A stretch of 64,000 nucleotides of DNA from Natrialba hulunbeirensis JCM 10989 (lineage in GTDB: Archaea > Halobacteriota > Halobacteria > Halobacteriales > Natrialbaceae): assembly GCF_000337575.1 (NCBI RefSeq), contig NZ_AOIM01000034.1:16860-80859 (forward strand), in the 5' to 3' direction. The position numbers and the translations under genes were made by a program. The notes under the pieces were generated by a model that was not told the origin of the DNA, ran no database searches, and was given only the letters and a program-made list of their open reading frames with translations. Of the stretch, positions 1 to 8,316 are shown piece by piece. Every line of letters starts with the position of its first letter. Position 1 is the first letter of the stretch.

Positions 1-1
1 G

Positions 2-343
2 TACGGAATCGCAGAGGGAGACGTCGTCTACGTCCGCGACGCGAGCGGTGCGGGGCGCTCGACGGCGGAGTTACTCGCGGGGTTCGAACCGCGGGTGATC
101 CTGAAAGATGGCGGGCTCTCGGAGGTTGCCGACGAACTGCTCTTCGAGCACGGGATTCCGGTCGGACCTGCCGGCGACGTGGCGATGCAGGAGGTTGACG
201 AACTCGCCGTCGCACGGGAAGAGGACGTGGAGGCAGTGATCGACGACTGGCACGACCGCGCCCAGGAGCGCCGACGCGATCAGAAGTCGGCGATGGTCGA
301 TCAGCTGATCAGCGAGCATCGGGCTGGCGATAACGAGGTCTGA
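2..343 (+). CDS. DUF460 family protein, C-terminal part (5' partial)
   Basis: The frame is open from the window edge to a TGA at 341-343, so this is the C-terminal 113 residues of a longer gene. The sequence (YGIAEGDVVYVRDASG, then a VILKDGGLSEVADELLFEHGIPV stretch read in two parts) resembles the C-terminal RNase H-like region of haloarchaeal DUF460/COG2433 proteins, which are predicted nucleases of unknown cellular role. The tail is charged and helical (residues about 80-113). The family call rests on recall of this segment only; the N-terminal half lies outside the window and cannot be checked. Confidence 0.6.
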   Translation, partial: YGIAEGDVVYVRDASGAGRSTAELLAGFEPRVILKDGGLSEVADELLFEHGIPVGPAGDVAMQEVDELAVAREEDVEAVIDDWHDRAQERRRDQKSAMVDQLISEHRAGDNEV

Positions 344-377
344 GACGAACAGGACAGGACGGTGGGCAGAACGGAGC

Positions 378-557
378 TTAGAACATACCGAACTGCTGGA
401 GGACACTCGAGACGAGCGCCTTGACGACGAGACCGAGGCCAGCGAGCACGAGTGCGATGCCGACGGCGACGATAGGGCTCGCATACGCGACGATACCGAT
501 ACCGGCAACGAGAATCAAGATGCCGACGATTCCGAGCAGTCCGAGATGTTTCAGCAT
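378..557 (-). CDS. small two-helix membrane protein (DUF7470-like)
   Basis: A 59-residue ORF starts MLKHLGLLGI and is almost entirely hydrophobic: one helix at about residues 4-25 (LGLLGIVGILILVAGIGIV) and a second at 28-48 (PIVAVGIALVLAGLGLVVK). It ends LQQFGMF. No catalytic or binding motif is visible. It resembles the short membrane proteins of the DUF7470 type seen in many haloarchaea; the family name is from memory. It converges with the upstream DUF460 gene (35-base gap) and diverges from aIF1A. Confidence 0.6.
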   Translation of the reverse strand: MLKHLGLLGIVGILILVAGIGIVAYASPIVAVGIALVLAGLGLVVKALVSSVLQQFGMF

Positions 558-682
558 AGTCGTGCATGCTCAGCCGACCGAAATAAACGCCGTGGTTCGC
601 GGGACAGTCCTCGCCAGCGCGGGGTGTGATCGCCCCAGGGAATCGATAAAGGGTTAAACCGTTCGAACTCGAACCGGGGTCC

Positions 683-973
683 ATGAGCGACGACGGCGAG
701 GGTGGTCGGAAGAACCTCCGAATGCCTGAGGAGGATGAGGTCTTCGCGACCGTCACGAACATGCTCGGAGCGAATCGGGTGACAGTACGCTGTGCGGACG
801 GGAAAGAGCGCACTGCGCGCATTCCCGGCAAGATGCAAAAGCGCATCTGGATCCGCGAGGATGACGTGGTTCTCGTCGAACCGTGGGACTGGCAGGACGA
901 GAAGGCAGATATCACCTGGCGCTACGAGAAGAGCGACGCGGATCAGCTCCGTCGCGAAGGGCACATTCAGTAG
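683..973 (+). CDS. eif1A: translation initiation factor aIF1A
   Basis: This 96-residue protein has the standard archaeal aIF1A length and sequence: an N-terminal tail with [15 protein letters not shown], an OB fold containing [23 protein letters not shown], and the [14 protein letters not shown] segment near the C terminus. aIF1A binds the A site of the 30S subunit and helps start-codon selection. The ATG at 683 gives the expected full-length N terminus. It stands alone, with a short run of TTCGG-type pentamers at about 1000-1018 behind it. Confidence 0.95.
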   Translation: MSDDGEGGRKNLRMPEEDEVFATVTNMLGANRVTVRCADGKERTARIPGKMQKRIWIREDDVVLVEPWDWQDEKADITWRYEKSDADQLRREGHIQ

Positions 974-1115
974 CGACTCGAGACGGCATTTTCGTTTGGT
1001 TCGGTTCGGTTCGGTGGGAGTGGAGTTTCGTTGTCGGGACAGTCGTGTCGACTCGGTAGCTGCCTCTGTGCATCGATGAGTGAGACGTGCCAACGACGCG
1101 AACAGACAGCACAGA

Positions 1116-1126
1116 AAGCTTATCTT
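1116..1126 (+). promoter_or_regulatory. TATA box of the subtilase gene
   Basis: AAGCTTATCTT is centred about 27 bases before the ATG at 1149, the spacing of a leaderless haloarchaeal transcript. This supports the 1149 start over the longer frame that opens at 1080. Confidence 0.4.
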
Positions 1127-1148
1127 GCAGGTTTACCTTTCAATCCGC

Positions 1149-2537
1149 ATGACTCTCACTCGTCGCCAGCTCCTGCAGGGTGCCGGTGCGGCCGTCTCCG
1201 TGAGTCTCGTCACGTCTTCGGGGACGGCAGCGGCATCGCAGTCGTCCGCAGCGTCACCCTCGTCGGACAGCCGACGGGTGTTCGTCCACCCGCAAAACGG
1301 ACTGCTCGGCGAGCTACTCGACGTCGTCGACTCCGTCGGCGGCACGACGCTTCGCGAGTACGACAACTTCGGGTTCGTGCTCGCAGAAGTGCCGTCGAAC
1401 CGACTAGACGAGTTGCTCGCCGCTACCGGCGTCGCCTCCGTCGAAGAAGACGACGAAACCGGAATCCCAGACGACTGGTCGCCGTCGCTACTCGAGTCGT
1501 TGTTGCCGCCGGACCGATCGGACTGTGAGACCCACCCCGACCAGCAGGCCTCGTGGGGGCTCGAGCGCATCGGCGCGACCGAGGTCGAACCGGACGGGTC
1601 GGGCGTCGACATCGGGATTCTCGACACTGGCATCCAGGCCAACCACTGTAGCCTCTCGGTCGCTGGCGGACAGAACGTCACGGGCTCCGGACTCCCCGAC
1701 GATTACGAGGACCGCCACGGTCACGGCACCCACGTCGCCGGCGTCGCCGGCGCGGTGGACAACGACCGCGGCGTGGTGGGGACGGCACCGAACGCGAATC
1801 TCTACGCCGTGAAGGTGCTCGACGACAATGGTGACGGGCGCTACAGCGATCTGATCGCGGGCATCGACTGGTGTATAGAGAACGACGTGGAGATCATCTC
1901 GATGAGTCTCGGTGGCGAGAGCGAGAGCGAGGCAGTCGCAGAGGCAATCGAGACCGCCCACGCGGCGGGCCACCTGCTCCTTTCGGCGGCCGGCAACGAG
2001 GGTAATACCGGAAGCGACTCTTGCACCGAGGAGACGATGACCTACCCGGCGACACACGACGACGTCGTCGCCGTTACCGCGATGAACGAAGACGACACGC
2101 TCGCCGCCTACAGCAGCGTCGGTGAGGGTGTCGACCTGCTCGCACCGGGCACCGACATCACCTCGAGTACCGTCGACAACCGCTACGCCGAGGCCAGCGG
2201 AACGAGCGTCGCAGCGCCGTTCGTCGCCGGCGTTGCGGCGCTGGTCTGGGAGACGCGCGAGGAGTCGGGACCGGAACCGGGAACCAACGAGGCAGTCCGA
2301 TCGATTCTTGGCGAGACGGCGGAGTCGGTGCTCGACACCTGCGCGGAAGGAGACGGCCTCGTCGATGCCCGCGCGGCGGTCGGCGACGACCGGGCGACGG
2401 GTGGCTCCGATCACGAGGAGGGCTGGTCCGAGAGTGGCTCAGTTGGGACGCTCCGAGACAGCGTCTCGTCGGCGTTCGAGTGGGTCACTGAGCTGGTTGG
2501 AGCGATTATCGAACGGCTCGGACGGCTGTTCGGGTAG
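1149..2537 (+). CDS. Tat-exported subtilisin-like serine protease (S8, halolysin type)
   Basis: A 462-residue secreted protease. The start MTLTRRQLLQGAG is a Tat signal; export folded through the Tat pathway is usual for halolysins. Residues about 41-102 look like an I9-type propeptide inhibitor. The catalytic domain follows, with Asp159 (GILDTG), His192 (RHGHGTHVAG), oxyanion Asn283 (SAAGNEGN) and Ser353 (SGTSVAAP), all present. After about residue 435 comes an acidic linker and a short amphipathic tail (FEWVTELVGAIIERLGRLFG), shorter than the C-terminal extension of classical halolysins. Adjacent genes suggest no operon. The enzyme should be active as read. Confidence 0.93.
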   Translation: MTLTRRQLLQGAGAAVSVSLVTSSGTAAASQSSAASPSSDSRRVFVHPQNGLLGELLDVVDSVGGTTLREYDNFGFVLAEVPSNRLDELLAATGVASVEEDDETGIPDDWSPSLLESLLPPDRSDCETHPDQQASWGLERIGATEVEPDGSGVDIGILDTGIQANHCSLSVAGGQNVTGSGLPDDYEDRHGHGTHVAGVAGAVDNDRGVVGTAPNANLYAVKVLDDNGDGRYSDLIAGIDWCIENDVEIISMSLGGESESEAVAEAIETAHAAGHLLLSAAGNEGNTGSDSCTEETMTYPATHDDVVAVTAMNEDDTLAAYSSVGEGVDLLAPGTDITSSTVDNRYAEASGTSVAAPFVAGVAALVWETREESGPEPGTNEAVRSILGETAESVLDTCAEGDGLVDARAAVGDDRATGGSDHEEGWSESGSVGTLRDSVSSAFEWVTELVGAIIERLGRLFG

Positions 2538-2688
2538 CGAGCGGGACGACACTCGCCTTTTGTCGACCGGCAGAGTCGGGACTTGGAAACTGGAACTGGG
2601 TACTCGAGTACCGCGGCTGTCGTGACTACGAGTCTACTGTCGCGATGGGACTGCTGTGCTGTACGGACACCGAGACGCGAAAAATCGA

Positions 2689-2970
2689 TTACTGAGAGTT
2701 GACGCGGATTTCGACGGTTCCGAAGCCGGGCACATCGAGTTCGGTCATGTAGCCACGGAGGCGGCGACCGAGTGCGGGCAGTGCGCGTCGGAGGACGACG
2801 ACTGCGAGTGCGACCGTAATCGTGATCGTTGCCGCGTAGACGGGGTAGCTCGCAGCGACGAGCAGCGCGAACGTACCGATCAGGAAGACGATCCCGCCGA
2901 TGAGCGAGCTCGTGACCGAGGGTGGTTTGGGGTCTGTGCTTCGTGGGCGAAGGTGTGGATACTGTGTCAT
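2689..2970 (-). CDS. small membrane protein, intact copy of a duplicated locus
   Basis: A 93-residue protein starts MTQYPHLRPRSTDPKPPS and has two membrane helices, about residues 20-42 (SLIGGIVFLIGTFALLVAA) and 44-62 (YPVYAATITITVALAVVVL), followed by a basic stretch and LDVPGFGTVEIRVNSQ. No known family is recognised. The first 40 or so codons and the upstream region recur at 5091-5214, where the copy is broken. The ancestral order was probably this gene followed by the class V aminotransferase, now separated by an insert. Confidence 0.65.
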   Translation of the reverse strand: MTQYPHLRPRSTDPKPPSVTSSLIGGIVFLIGTFALLVAASYPVYAATITITVALAVVVLRRALPALGRRLRGYMTELDVPGFGTVEIRVNSQ

Positions 2971-3315
2971 GGTGTGTAGCAGCCGTCGCCCCGAACGGGG
3001 GACGGGTGGTCTCGATTCGAAATACGGGTTCCCCGTATATAATGTTTCACTTTCTTGGTAGGAATGGATGTGTGTTACCACACAACATTATAGAAAACAA
3101 CCGTTATAGACTCCATAGACCATTGTAACCACTACCATGGTAACCTTTGTCTACATTACCAAACGATTATACATTCGGACGTGAACGAGCTCGCTGTGAT
3201 CCGTAGTGATGGCGACAGTCACAGCTGCGCAGTGCGAAGCGAACGGGAACCGAACAGGAGACAGAAAGCCCGAGAGGAGTCAGAAACGCCCGTCGTGCTG
3301 GATTCGGCTCGGTAG
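2971..3315. other. intergenic region, left copy of a duplicated locus
   Basis: No gene is visible. The part near 3035-3130 (CCCCGTATATAATG, then TAGACTCCATAGACCATTG) has a diverged counterpart at 5270-5370 (CCGCATATCACATTTC, then TAGACCGTATACCCTATTG). It holds TATA-like elements that could serve the gene at 2689-2970. Confidence 0.55.
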
Positions 3316-3444
3316 CTACAGATCCGCGACGTCTTCGATGGCGTCGGTGAGCGCCCGAATACTCTCGACATCGTGTTCGCCCATGTGACCGATGCGGAAC
3401 GTCTGCTCGCCGAGCGCGGAGCCGTAGCCGTTCGAGAAGACGAT
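3316..3444 (-). pseudogene. C-terminal fragment of class V aminotransferase (left copy)
   Basis: Read on the minus strand this encodes 42 residues ending IRALTDAIEDVADL and a TAG stop. It matches the C terminus of the intact aminotransferase at 5634-6755 (ending IRTLTDAIEDAAGL) at 37 of 42 positions with no frameshift. Homology stops abruptly at about 3444, where AT-rich insert DNA begins. The rest of the gene is missing, so this is a truncated relic. The five differences show it diverged from the intact copy, or came from a related strain, rather than being a fresh duplicate. Confidence 0.85.
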
Positions 3445-3464
3445 TATGACCAAGAGGGTCATAA
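3444..3464. repeat. inverted repeat at the left edge of the AT-rich insert
   Basis: TTATGACC-AAGAG-GGTCATAA is a perfect 8-base stem with a 5-base loop, lying on the point where homology to the aminotransferase ends. It sits about 30 bases before the TATA box of the next gene. It could be an operator, a terminator hairpin or a recombination site; the sequence does not decide. Confidence 0.5.
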
Positions 3465-3528
3465 CCATAGGAAATTGTTATAAGGAGTTTCTATAAGATA
3501 TTTATTATTGTTGGCCTATGTGATTTTC

Positions 3529-4578
3529 ATGGGAGAAGATAAATCCCAACACAGTCGGTCAAGAAGAGATTTTTGTCGAACGAGCGTTGCATTAGTAGGT
3601 TTCGGAGGACTCACACAAACATCATCAGCGGATGATGCGAATACTGATGATTACATGCGTCCACCACCAGGTGGAGAACCGTCTCCAACGACTGATGAAT
3701 GGGATGGTGCCTGTTATGTCAATCCGTCCCTATACCAGTATGAGGGATATCATACGAGCAGTGTTGTTGAATATGATCGATTTTATGCGCCAAATAATCC
3801 TCTAGGAGCGTGGGGTCATGACCTGCAAATAACTGCGCGGTCGGAATTCGGACGTTGGAGTTCCCGATTAGGAGATGATCCAAGCGATGCCGATTTTGCT
3901 CCGTATTTGGAAGCACAAGGGATTAATTTTGATATGAATAATGGGAATCTAATGACTCCAAGTCCAGGTAATATGGAAAACAATAATTATTTCGGGACAT
4001 CTCGTCCAGAAGACGATGATGCCGAGAAATTAAATGAACCCGATGATGACGAACTTGAAGATGTTCTTGAAGCAGCATTAGGTGCTGCTCCAGTAATTGG
4101 GGACATGCTAGATTACGCAGCTATCGCCGATGCCCTCATTGCGGATGGAAACAACGGTGAAGGATACGATTTTTACTGGCCATTCGCTACTGGAGGAGCA
4201 TCTACGGGGTCAGGATTAACTGAAACAACCTGTACGATTCGATGTCAAGCATTTGGTGACCCAGATACGTACATTACTGGGACTATTGAAGCGACGATCT
4301 GGGCCGAAACGAATTTTGGTGATGAATGGGGGAATAGGTTACACACCCATGAATGGGAAGTAGAACTGTGGTGTCCTGATTGGGTCCCTGATGAAGTTGG
4401 TCAAGCCACAATATCTAGCCCAGAATTCACGAACGACGAGAAGACCAATATTGTGGTAGAAGACGTAGATGAGTCGTTGGTAATCAATGGGGAAGAAATA
4501 GATATAGAGAAGAGGGTAAAAAAATGTCCCCTCCCAAATTCGGCAAGTAAGTTAATCGGGTGCGCTACATATTTGTAA
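3529..4578 (+). CDS. Tat-exported protein of unknown function (AT-rich insert)
   Basis: A 349-residue protein from the ATG at 3529; a TTG at 3508 would add seven residues. I prefer 3529 because the TATA-like TATAAGATATTTAT (3492-3505) lies about 30 bases upstream and the N terminus then reads MGEDKSQHSRSRRDFCRTS, a Tat signal with the RRDF core ending near SSADDA. The mature part is acidic, with Pro/Gly-rich residues 45-60, a DDDELEDVLEAALGAAPVIGDML helix region (read in parts) and Cys residues in TCTIRC and LWCPDW. No known domain is recognised. Base composition is much lower in GC than all neighbours, indicating acquired DNA. It converges on the lipoprotein gene with adjoining stop codons. 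Confidence 0.7.
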   Translation: MGEDKSQHSRSRRDFCRTSVALVGFGGLTQTSSADDANTDDYMRPPPGGEPSPTTDEWDGACYVNPSLYQYEGYHTSSVVEYDRFYAPNNPLGAWGHDLQITARSEFGRWSSRLGDDPSDADFAPYLEAQGINFDMNNGNLMTPSPGNMENNNYFGTSRPEDDDAEKLNEPDDDELEDVLEAALGAAPVIGDMLDYAAIADALIADGNNGEGYDFYWPFATGGASTGSGLTETTCTIRCQAFGDPDTYITGTIEATIWAETNFGDEWGNRLHTHEWEVELWCPDWVPDEVGQATISSPEFTNDEKTNIVVEDVDESLVINGEEIDIEKRVKKCPLPNSASKLIGCATYL

Positions 4579-5031
4579 CTAGCAATCATATTCTCTATTT
4601 TCTGGGTCCAATTTAAAGAAAGATACTTCCTCTTCCTCTGTAATAACTGCTTGAACACCCACTGGGATAGAATCAGCATATATTGCTGTCATGTCAATGG
4701 ATTTCCATTCAGAAGAACCTACCTTTACACGAAATTTGAAGGCACCTTCTCGTGAAGGAAGGTCTGATCTTGTTATTGAAATGGTAGTTGGATTAAGATT
4801 ATGAGACATCCCTAATGGGGATAATTTTTTAGTTACTTCATATACCAATTCATCCTCATCAACAATTTGTGCACGGATATTATAGCTGTTTGACCCATCC
4901 ATATTTTGAATAGTTGCCAAGCAAAATTGGACAGGCTCGTCTAATTCTTCGTCCGAGGTACAACCGCTACTCATCAGTAGTATACTACTAGTACAAACTC
5001 CTAACAATGTTCGACGTGGTAGAGAAGGCAT
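4579..5031 (-). CDS. lipoprotein of unknown function (AT-rich insert)
   Basis: A 150-residue protein starts MPSLPRRTLLGVCTSSILLMSSGC: a twin-arginine signal followed by the lipobox-like MSSGC, so it is probably a membrane-anchored lipoprotein facing outside. The mature part looks like a single beta-sandwich (alternating strands such as YNIRAQIVDEDELVYEV and FKFRVKVGSSEW), as in many small haloarchaeal lipoproteins. TATA-like CTATAAGTT on the minus strand at 5060-5069 is about 30 bases before the ATG, supporting a leaderless start. Its stop adjoins the stop of the exported protein on the other strand. AT-rich like that gene, unlike the host. Confidence 0.7.
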   Translation of the reverse strand: MPSLPRRTLLGVCTSSILLMSSGCTSDEELDEPVQFCLATIQNMDGSNSYNIRAQIVDEDELVYEVTKKLSPLGMSHNLNPTTISITRSDLPSREGAFKFRVKVGSSEWKSIDMTAIYADSIPVGVQAVITEEEEVSFFKLDPENREYDC

Positions 5032-5073
5032 TTTTAACTACGTGAGAGGTTGTATTGGTTTAACTTATAGCCG

Positions 5074-5087
5074 TTGGTTCCAACCAA
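5074..5087. repeat. palindrome at the right edge of the AT-rich insert
   Basis: TTGGTTCCAACCAA is a 14-base palindrome ending within a few bases of where homology to the left locus copy resumes (about 5090). It is not the same sequence as the hairpin at the left edge. Confidence 0.4.
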
Positions 5088-5090
5088 TAT

Positions 5091-5214
5091 AGCTGACGGC
5101 GACGAGAAGCGTGAACGTGCCGAGCAGGAACGCGAGACCGCCGCCGATCGAACTCGCGACCGATGGTGGTTTCGGGCCTGTGCCGCTCGGTTGAAGGTGT
5201 GGATATCAGATCAT
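5091..5214 (-). pseudogene. broken 5' fragment of the small membrane protein (right copy)
   Basis: Minus-strand codons read M-I-stop-YPHLQPSGTGPKPPSVASSIGG and on to LLVAVSY, matching the first 40 or so residues of the intact protein at 2689-2970 (MTQYPHLRPRSTDPKPPS). The third codon is TGA, and homology ends at about 5090 in the AT-rich insert, so this copy is both nonsense-mutated and truncated. It mirrors the truncated aminotransferase on the left flank. Confidence 0.8.
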
Positions 5215-5633
5215 GGGTCATGTAACCGCCGTCTCGAACGGGACGTGTGAGTTAAGTCGACGTATGTCCTCGCCGCATATCACATTTCATATTTCTTATA
5301 AGAATAGTAGTAACGGTAACGCGCGCGACTGTAGAGATCATCCGATATAGACCGTATACCCTATTGAAACAAGTACTATGATACAGTATCTGAATCACGA
5401 AAATATCATACAAGCATGATGACTGGTCCGGCGGTGCGCAAAGCGGAAGTGAGATGACTGCGAGGCCAACGGCGCAACGCAAATACGAGACGACGAGAGA
5501 GTCGCGTCGCTTGAGCACGTTCGAAGACGAGCGAAAACAGCGGAGACAGCGAAGAACGAAAAATGGAGTCGCCGTCGTTCCGCCGTCACGGCGGGTTCCA
5601 GGACGCTCCGACCGATGTGTGCGCCCCCGTCGG
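5215..5633. other. intergenic region, right copy of a duplicated locus
   Basis: No gene is supported. The left half is a diverged copy of 2971-3315. The part from about 5400 to 5633 is GC-rich and lies between the promoter relic and the 3' end of the aminotransferase; I see nothing specific in it. Confidence 0.5.
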
Positions 5634-6755
5634 TTACAGGCCGGCAGCGTCTTCGATCGCGTCGGTCAGCGTCCGAATGCTCTCGACGTCGTGTTCGCCC
5701 ATGTGACCGATGCGGAACGTCTCCTCGCCGAGTGCGGAGCCGTAGCCGTTCGAGAAGACCATATCGTATTCCTCGGAGACGGCATCGATCGTTTCCGCAA
5801 CGTCGATCCCCTGCGTGTTCTCGATACAGCTCACCGTCTGGGACTCGTAGCCCGCCTCGGGAAACATATCGAAGTGCTCGCGCGCCCACTCGCGCGTGTA
5901 CTCGGACATCTCTCGGTGACGCTGGTCGCGCGCGTCGTGGCCTTCGTCGAGCATGTGCTTCATCTGCTGCCGGTAGGCCAGCATGATTGGAATCGCCGGC
6001 GTGGAGTGGGTCTGGCCCTTCCGGTCGTAGTAGTCGAGCGACCGCTGGAACCCGCCGTACCACGAGGCCGAGTCGGACTCGAGTTCGCGCTCGTAGGCGT
6101 CGTCGCTGACGACACAGACGCCGAGTCCCGGCGGCATCGCGAACGCCTTCTGGACCGAGGTGAAGATCACGTCGATGTTGTGCTCGTCGATGGCGACGAA
6201 ATCGCCACCCAGCGAGGAGACCGCGTCGACGATGAAGTACGTGTCCGGGTACTCCGCGACCACGTCGCCGATCTCCTCGACCGGGTTCCGGACACCGGTC
6301 GAGGACTCGTTCATCACGCACGTGACCGCGTCGTACTCGCGGTCGCTCTCCTCGAGCGCCTCGCGGACGTCCTCGGGCTTGACCGCCTGGCCCCAGTCGT
6401 ACTCGAGTGTGTCCACGGTCTTGCCCACCCGCTCGGCGACGTTGGCCTGGCGTTCGCTGAAGCTGCCACAGGTTGTGACGAGGACGTTGTCGTCGACGAG
6501 GTTGAGGATCGAGCTCTCCATGAACTCGGTGCCGGAGCCGGTGAGAATGATGACGTCGTTGTCGGTGCCGAGGAAGGTCTTGGTATCCTCGACGATGGTC
6601 GTGTAGAGGTCGGTCATCCGGTCCATGCGGTGGCCGAACATCGGCTCGCACATGGCCTCGATGACATCGTCGCGCACCTCAGTCGGGCCGGGGATGTACA
6701 GCGTCTGCTCGGGATAGTCGTCTTGGTATTCGCGTTTTTCGGTCACGGAAGCCAC
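5634..6755 (-). CDS. class V aminotransferase (alanine-glyoxylate/serine-pyruvate type)
   Basis: A 373-residue PLP enzyme of fold type I. The N terminus carries the family motif IPGPTEV, then FGHRM, TGSGTEFME (cofactor phosphate loop), VDAVSSLGG with the PLP-pyridine Asp177, and SVQKAFAMPPG with the Schiff-base Lys203. Family members transfer amino groups between alanine or serine and glyoxylate or pyruvate; the exact substrate cannot be read here. Full length and intact, ending IEDAAGL. Its last 42 codons are present as a relic at 3316-3444, showing that the small membrane protein and this gene were once neighbours. Confidence 0.88.
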   Translation of the reverse strand: MASVTEKREYQDDYPEQTLYIPGPTEVRDDVIEAMCEPMFGHRMDRMTDLYTTIVEDTKTFLGTDNDVIILTGSGTEFMESSILNLVDDNVLVTTCGSFSERQANVAERVGKTVDTLEYDWGQAVKPEDVREALEESDREYDAVTCVMNESSTGVRNPVEEIGDVVAEYPDTYFIVDAVSSLGGDFVAIDEHNIDVIFTSVQKAFAMPPGLGVCVVSDDAYERELESDSASWYGGFQRSLDYYDRKGQTHSTPAIPIMLAYRQQMKHMLDEGHDARDQRHREMSEYTREWAREHFDMFPEAGYESQTVSCIENTQGIDVAETIDAVSEEYDMVFSNGYGSALGEETFRIGHMGEHDVESIRTLTDAIEDAAGL

Positions 6756-6881
6756 CTGAGTACCGCCTACTGGGTGGCGAGGAGGTATGGTAGTTTTGGA
6801 TGGCGCAGTCGAAACGAAGGGGTTGGTGGTGGTGAGTGAGACGCGATGTGAACGAGTGGTGGACTTCGAGAGACAGACGGC

Positions 6882-7985
6882 TCAGTCGCCGTGTGGAGAG
6901 ACCGACGCGGACCCGCCAGTCGCGTTCGTACCGTGTGTGTTCGGCGTCGCGTTGGCGGTCGTCGTCGAGTCGGTTGCGGCGTCGTCGGCACCGAGCCCGA
7001 TACCGAGGTCGCGGTCACTGAGATAGGAGTTCCCCGAGACGACGACGCTGCCGTCCGTGAACGTCGGCCGCCGCGGGCCGTAGCCCACGAGCGGACCGCC
7101 GACCTGCCAGAGCGCGTCGAGTTTACAGAGTGCGAAGCCGGCGATGATCAGCGCGAAGCCGAGGATCGTTAGTGCGGTGATCGACTCGCCGAGCAGCGCC
7201 CAGCCGAAGACGGCAGCGACGACCGGCGTCGCGTAGTTAACCAGACTGAGTTCGGCCGCGCCGACGCGCTCTAGGAGGACGAAGTAGATGAGAAAGCCAC
7301 CAGCCGTCGACGCCACGCCGAGGTAGAGCAGCGCGCTCGCCGCGGGCAGCGTCAGCGACGCCGAGGAAACCGCCTCAGCGGGGTGGGCGACGCTCAGGGC
7401 GTGCAAGACGGCAGCACCGACGACCATTGCCCACGCCTGCAGGGAGATGACCGGGAGGCTCTCGTCGACCCCCTCCATGAGCACCGACCCGAGCGCGAAC
7501 AACGTCGCTGCGACGAACAGCAGTGCAACGCCGAGGATCTGCCCGTCGAGCGAGCCGCCGGGAACCGCGATGACAACGATGCCCGCCAGTCCGACGAGGA
7601 GTCCAAGTACAGCGGGTGCGCGGATCCGCTGGTTCGGCAGGAGTGCGAGTGCGAGCGGCGGCGTCACGATCGGCGTCAGACTCAAGACGATCGCGGCAAC
7701 GGCACTCGAGACGTACGACTGTCCCAGAAAGAGAAAGGCGAAGTGGCCACCGACGAGCAGGCCGCCGGCGACGCCGATCGCGTACCAGTCCGTCCGAGTC
7801 CGTGGTCGCCACTCGAGTTCCCGGAGCGCGACGAGGGCGACGAAGACCAGCGCGGCGATGTCAAAGCGAAGCGCCGCAAAGAGAATCGGCGGGATCGTCG
7901 CGAGACCGACCTCGATCGCGCTGAAGGCGGTCCCCCAGACGAACGCAAGAGCGACAAAGAGCAGGATGTCTCTCTGTGAAATCAT
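6882..7985 (-). CDS. EamA/DMT family transporter
   Basis: A 367-residue protein with about ten membrane helices in two EamA repeats, beginning MISQRDILLFVALAFVWGTAF, the typical first helix. The first repeat ends near VVIAVPGG; the second contains STAGGFLIYFVLL and ALLGESITALTILGFALIIAG. Such proteins export amino acids or related metabolites, but the substrate is not predictable. The last 80 residues form a hydrophilic, Thr/Ala/Gly-rich cytoplasmic tail, longer than usual. It lies 126 bases downstream of the aminotransferase start; co-transcription is not evident. Confidence 0.88.
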   Translation of the reverse strand: MISQRDILLFVALAFVWGTAFSAIEVGLATIPPILFAALRFDIAALVFVALVALRELEWRPRTRTDWYAIGVAGGLLVGGHFAFLFLGQSYVSSAVAAIVLSLTPIVTPPLALALLPNQRIRAPAVLGLLVGLAGIVVIAVPGGSLDGQILGVALLFVAATLFALGSVLMEGVDESLPVISLQAWAMVVGAAVLHALSVAHPAEAVSSASLTLPAASALLYLGVASTAGGFLIYFVLLERVGAAELSLVNYATPVVAAVFGWALLGESITALTILGFALIIAGFALCKLDALWQVGGPLVGYGPRRPTFTDGSVVVSGNSYLSDRDLGIGLGADDAATDSTTTANATPNTHGTNATGGSASVSPHGD

Positions 7986-8316
7986 TTCTAGAGAAAATGG
8001 TCCGGGGGTACTTCTGCATTCTGATTTCGCACCGTCAGCGCCTGAGCGTTCGAAATTCGTCGTTACGTGGTAACAATTAACAATGGTGAAGAGCCGTGGT
8101 AATCTCCGGATTCCGACAAACGGATTTGTAGTGTGATACGTCAGCGGTAGTGGGCAGTTGCGAGCCAGTCGGGAGTGTCGAGCGTGAACAGCGAAGTGAT
8201 GGCAGCACGGGGAAGCAGTGCGGAGACAAGAGACGGCCGGTGTTGTGACTCACGAACGAACGTACGCGAAAGAAGTCAGATCGAAAGAACTGCAGCCAGT
8301 GGTAGTCGTCGCTGTG
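7986..8316. other. intergenic region, no gene seen
   Basis: A 331-base stretch between the EamA transporter start and the cupredoxin stop. A GTGGTAA motif occurs twice (about 8066 and 8095), perhaps promoter-linked. Frames here have no coding signature and I support no gene. Confidence 0.4.

Noticed and set aside
3316-3462. A 48-codon minus-strand ORF through the aminotransferase relic, starting from an ATG at about 3462
   Set aside because: The first codons come from insert DNA and the rest is the truncated C terminus of an aminotransferase; it is a fragment, not a functional gene.
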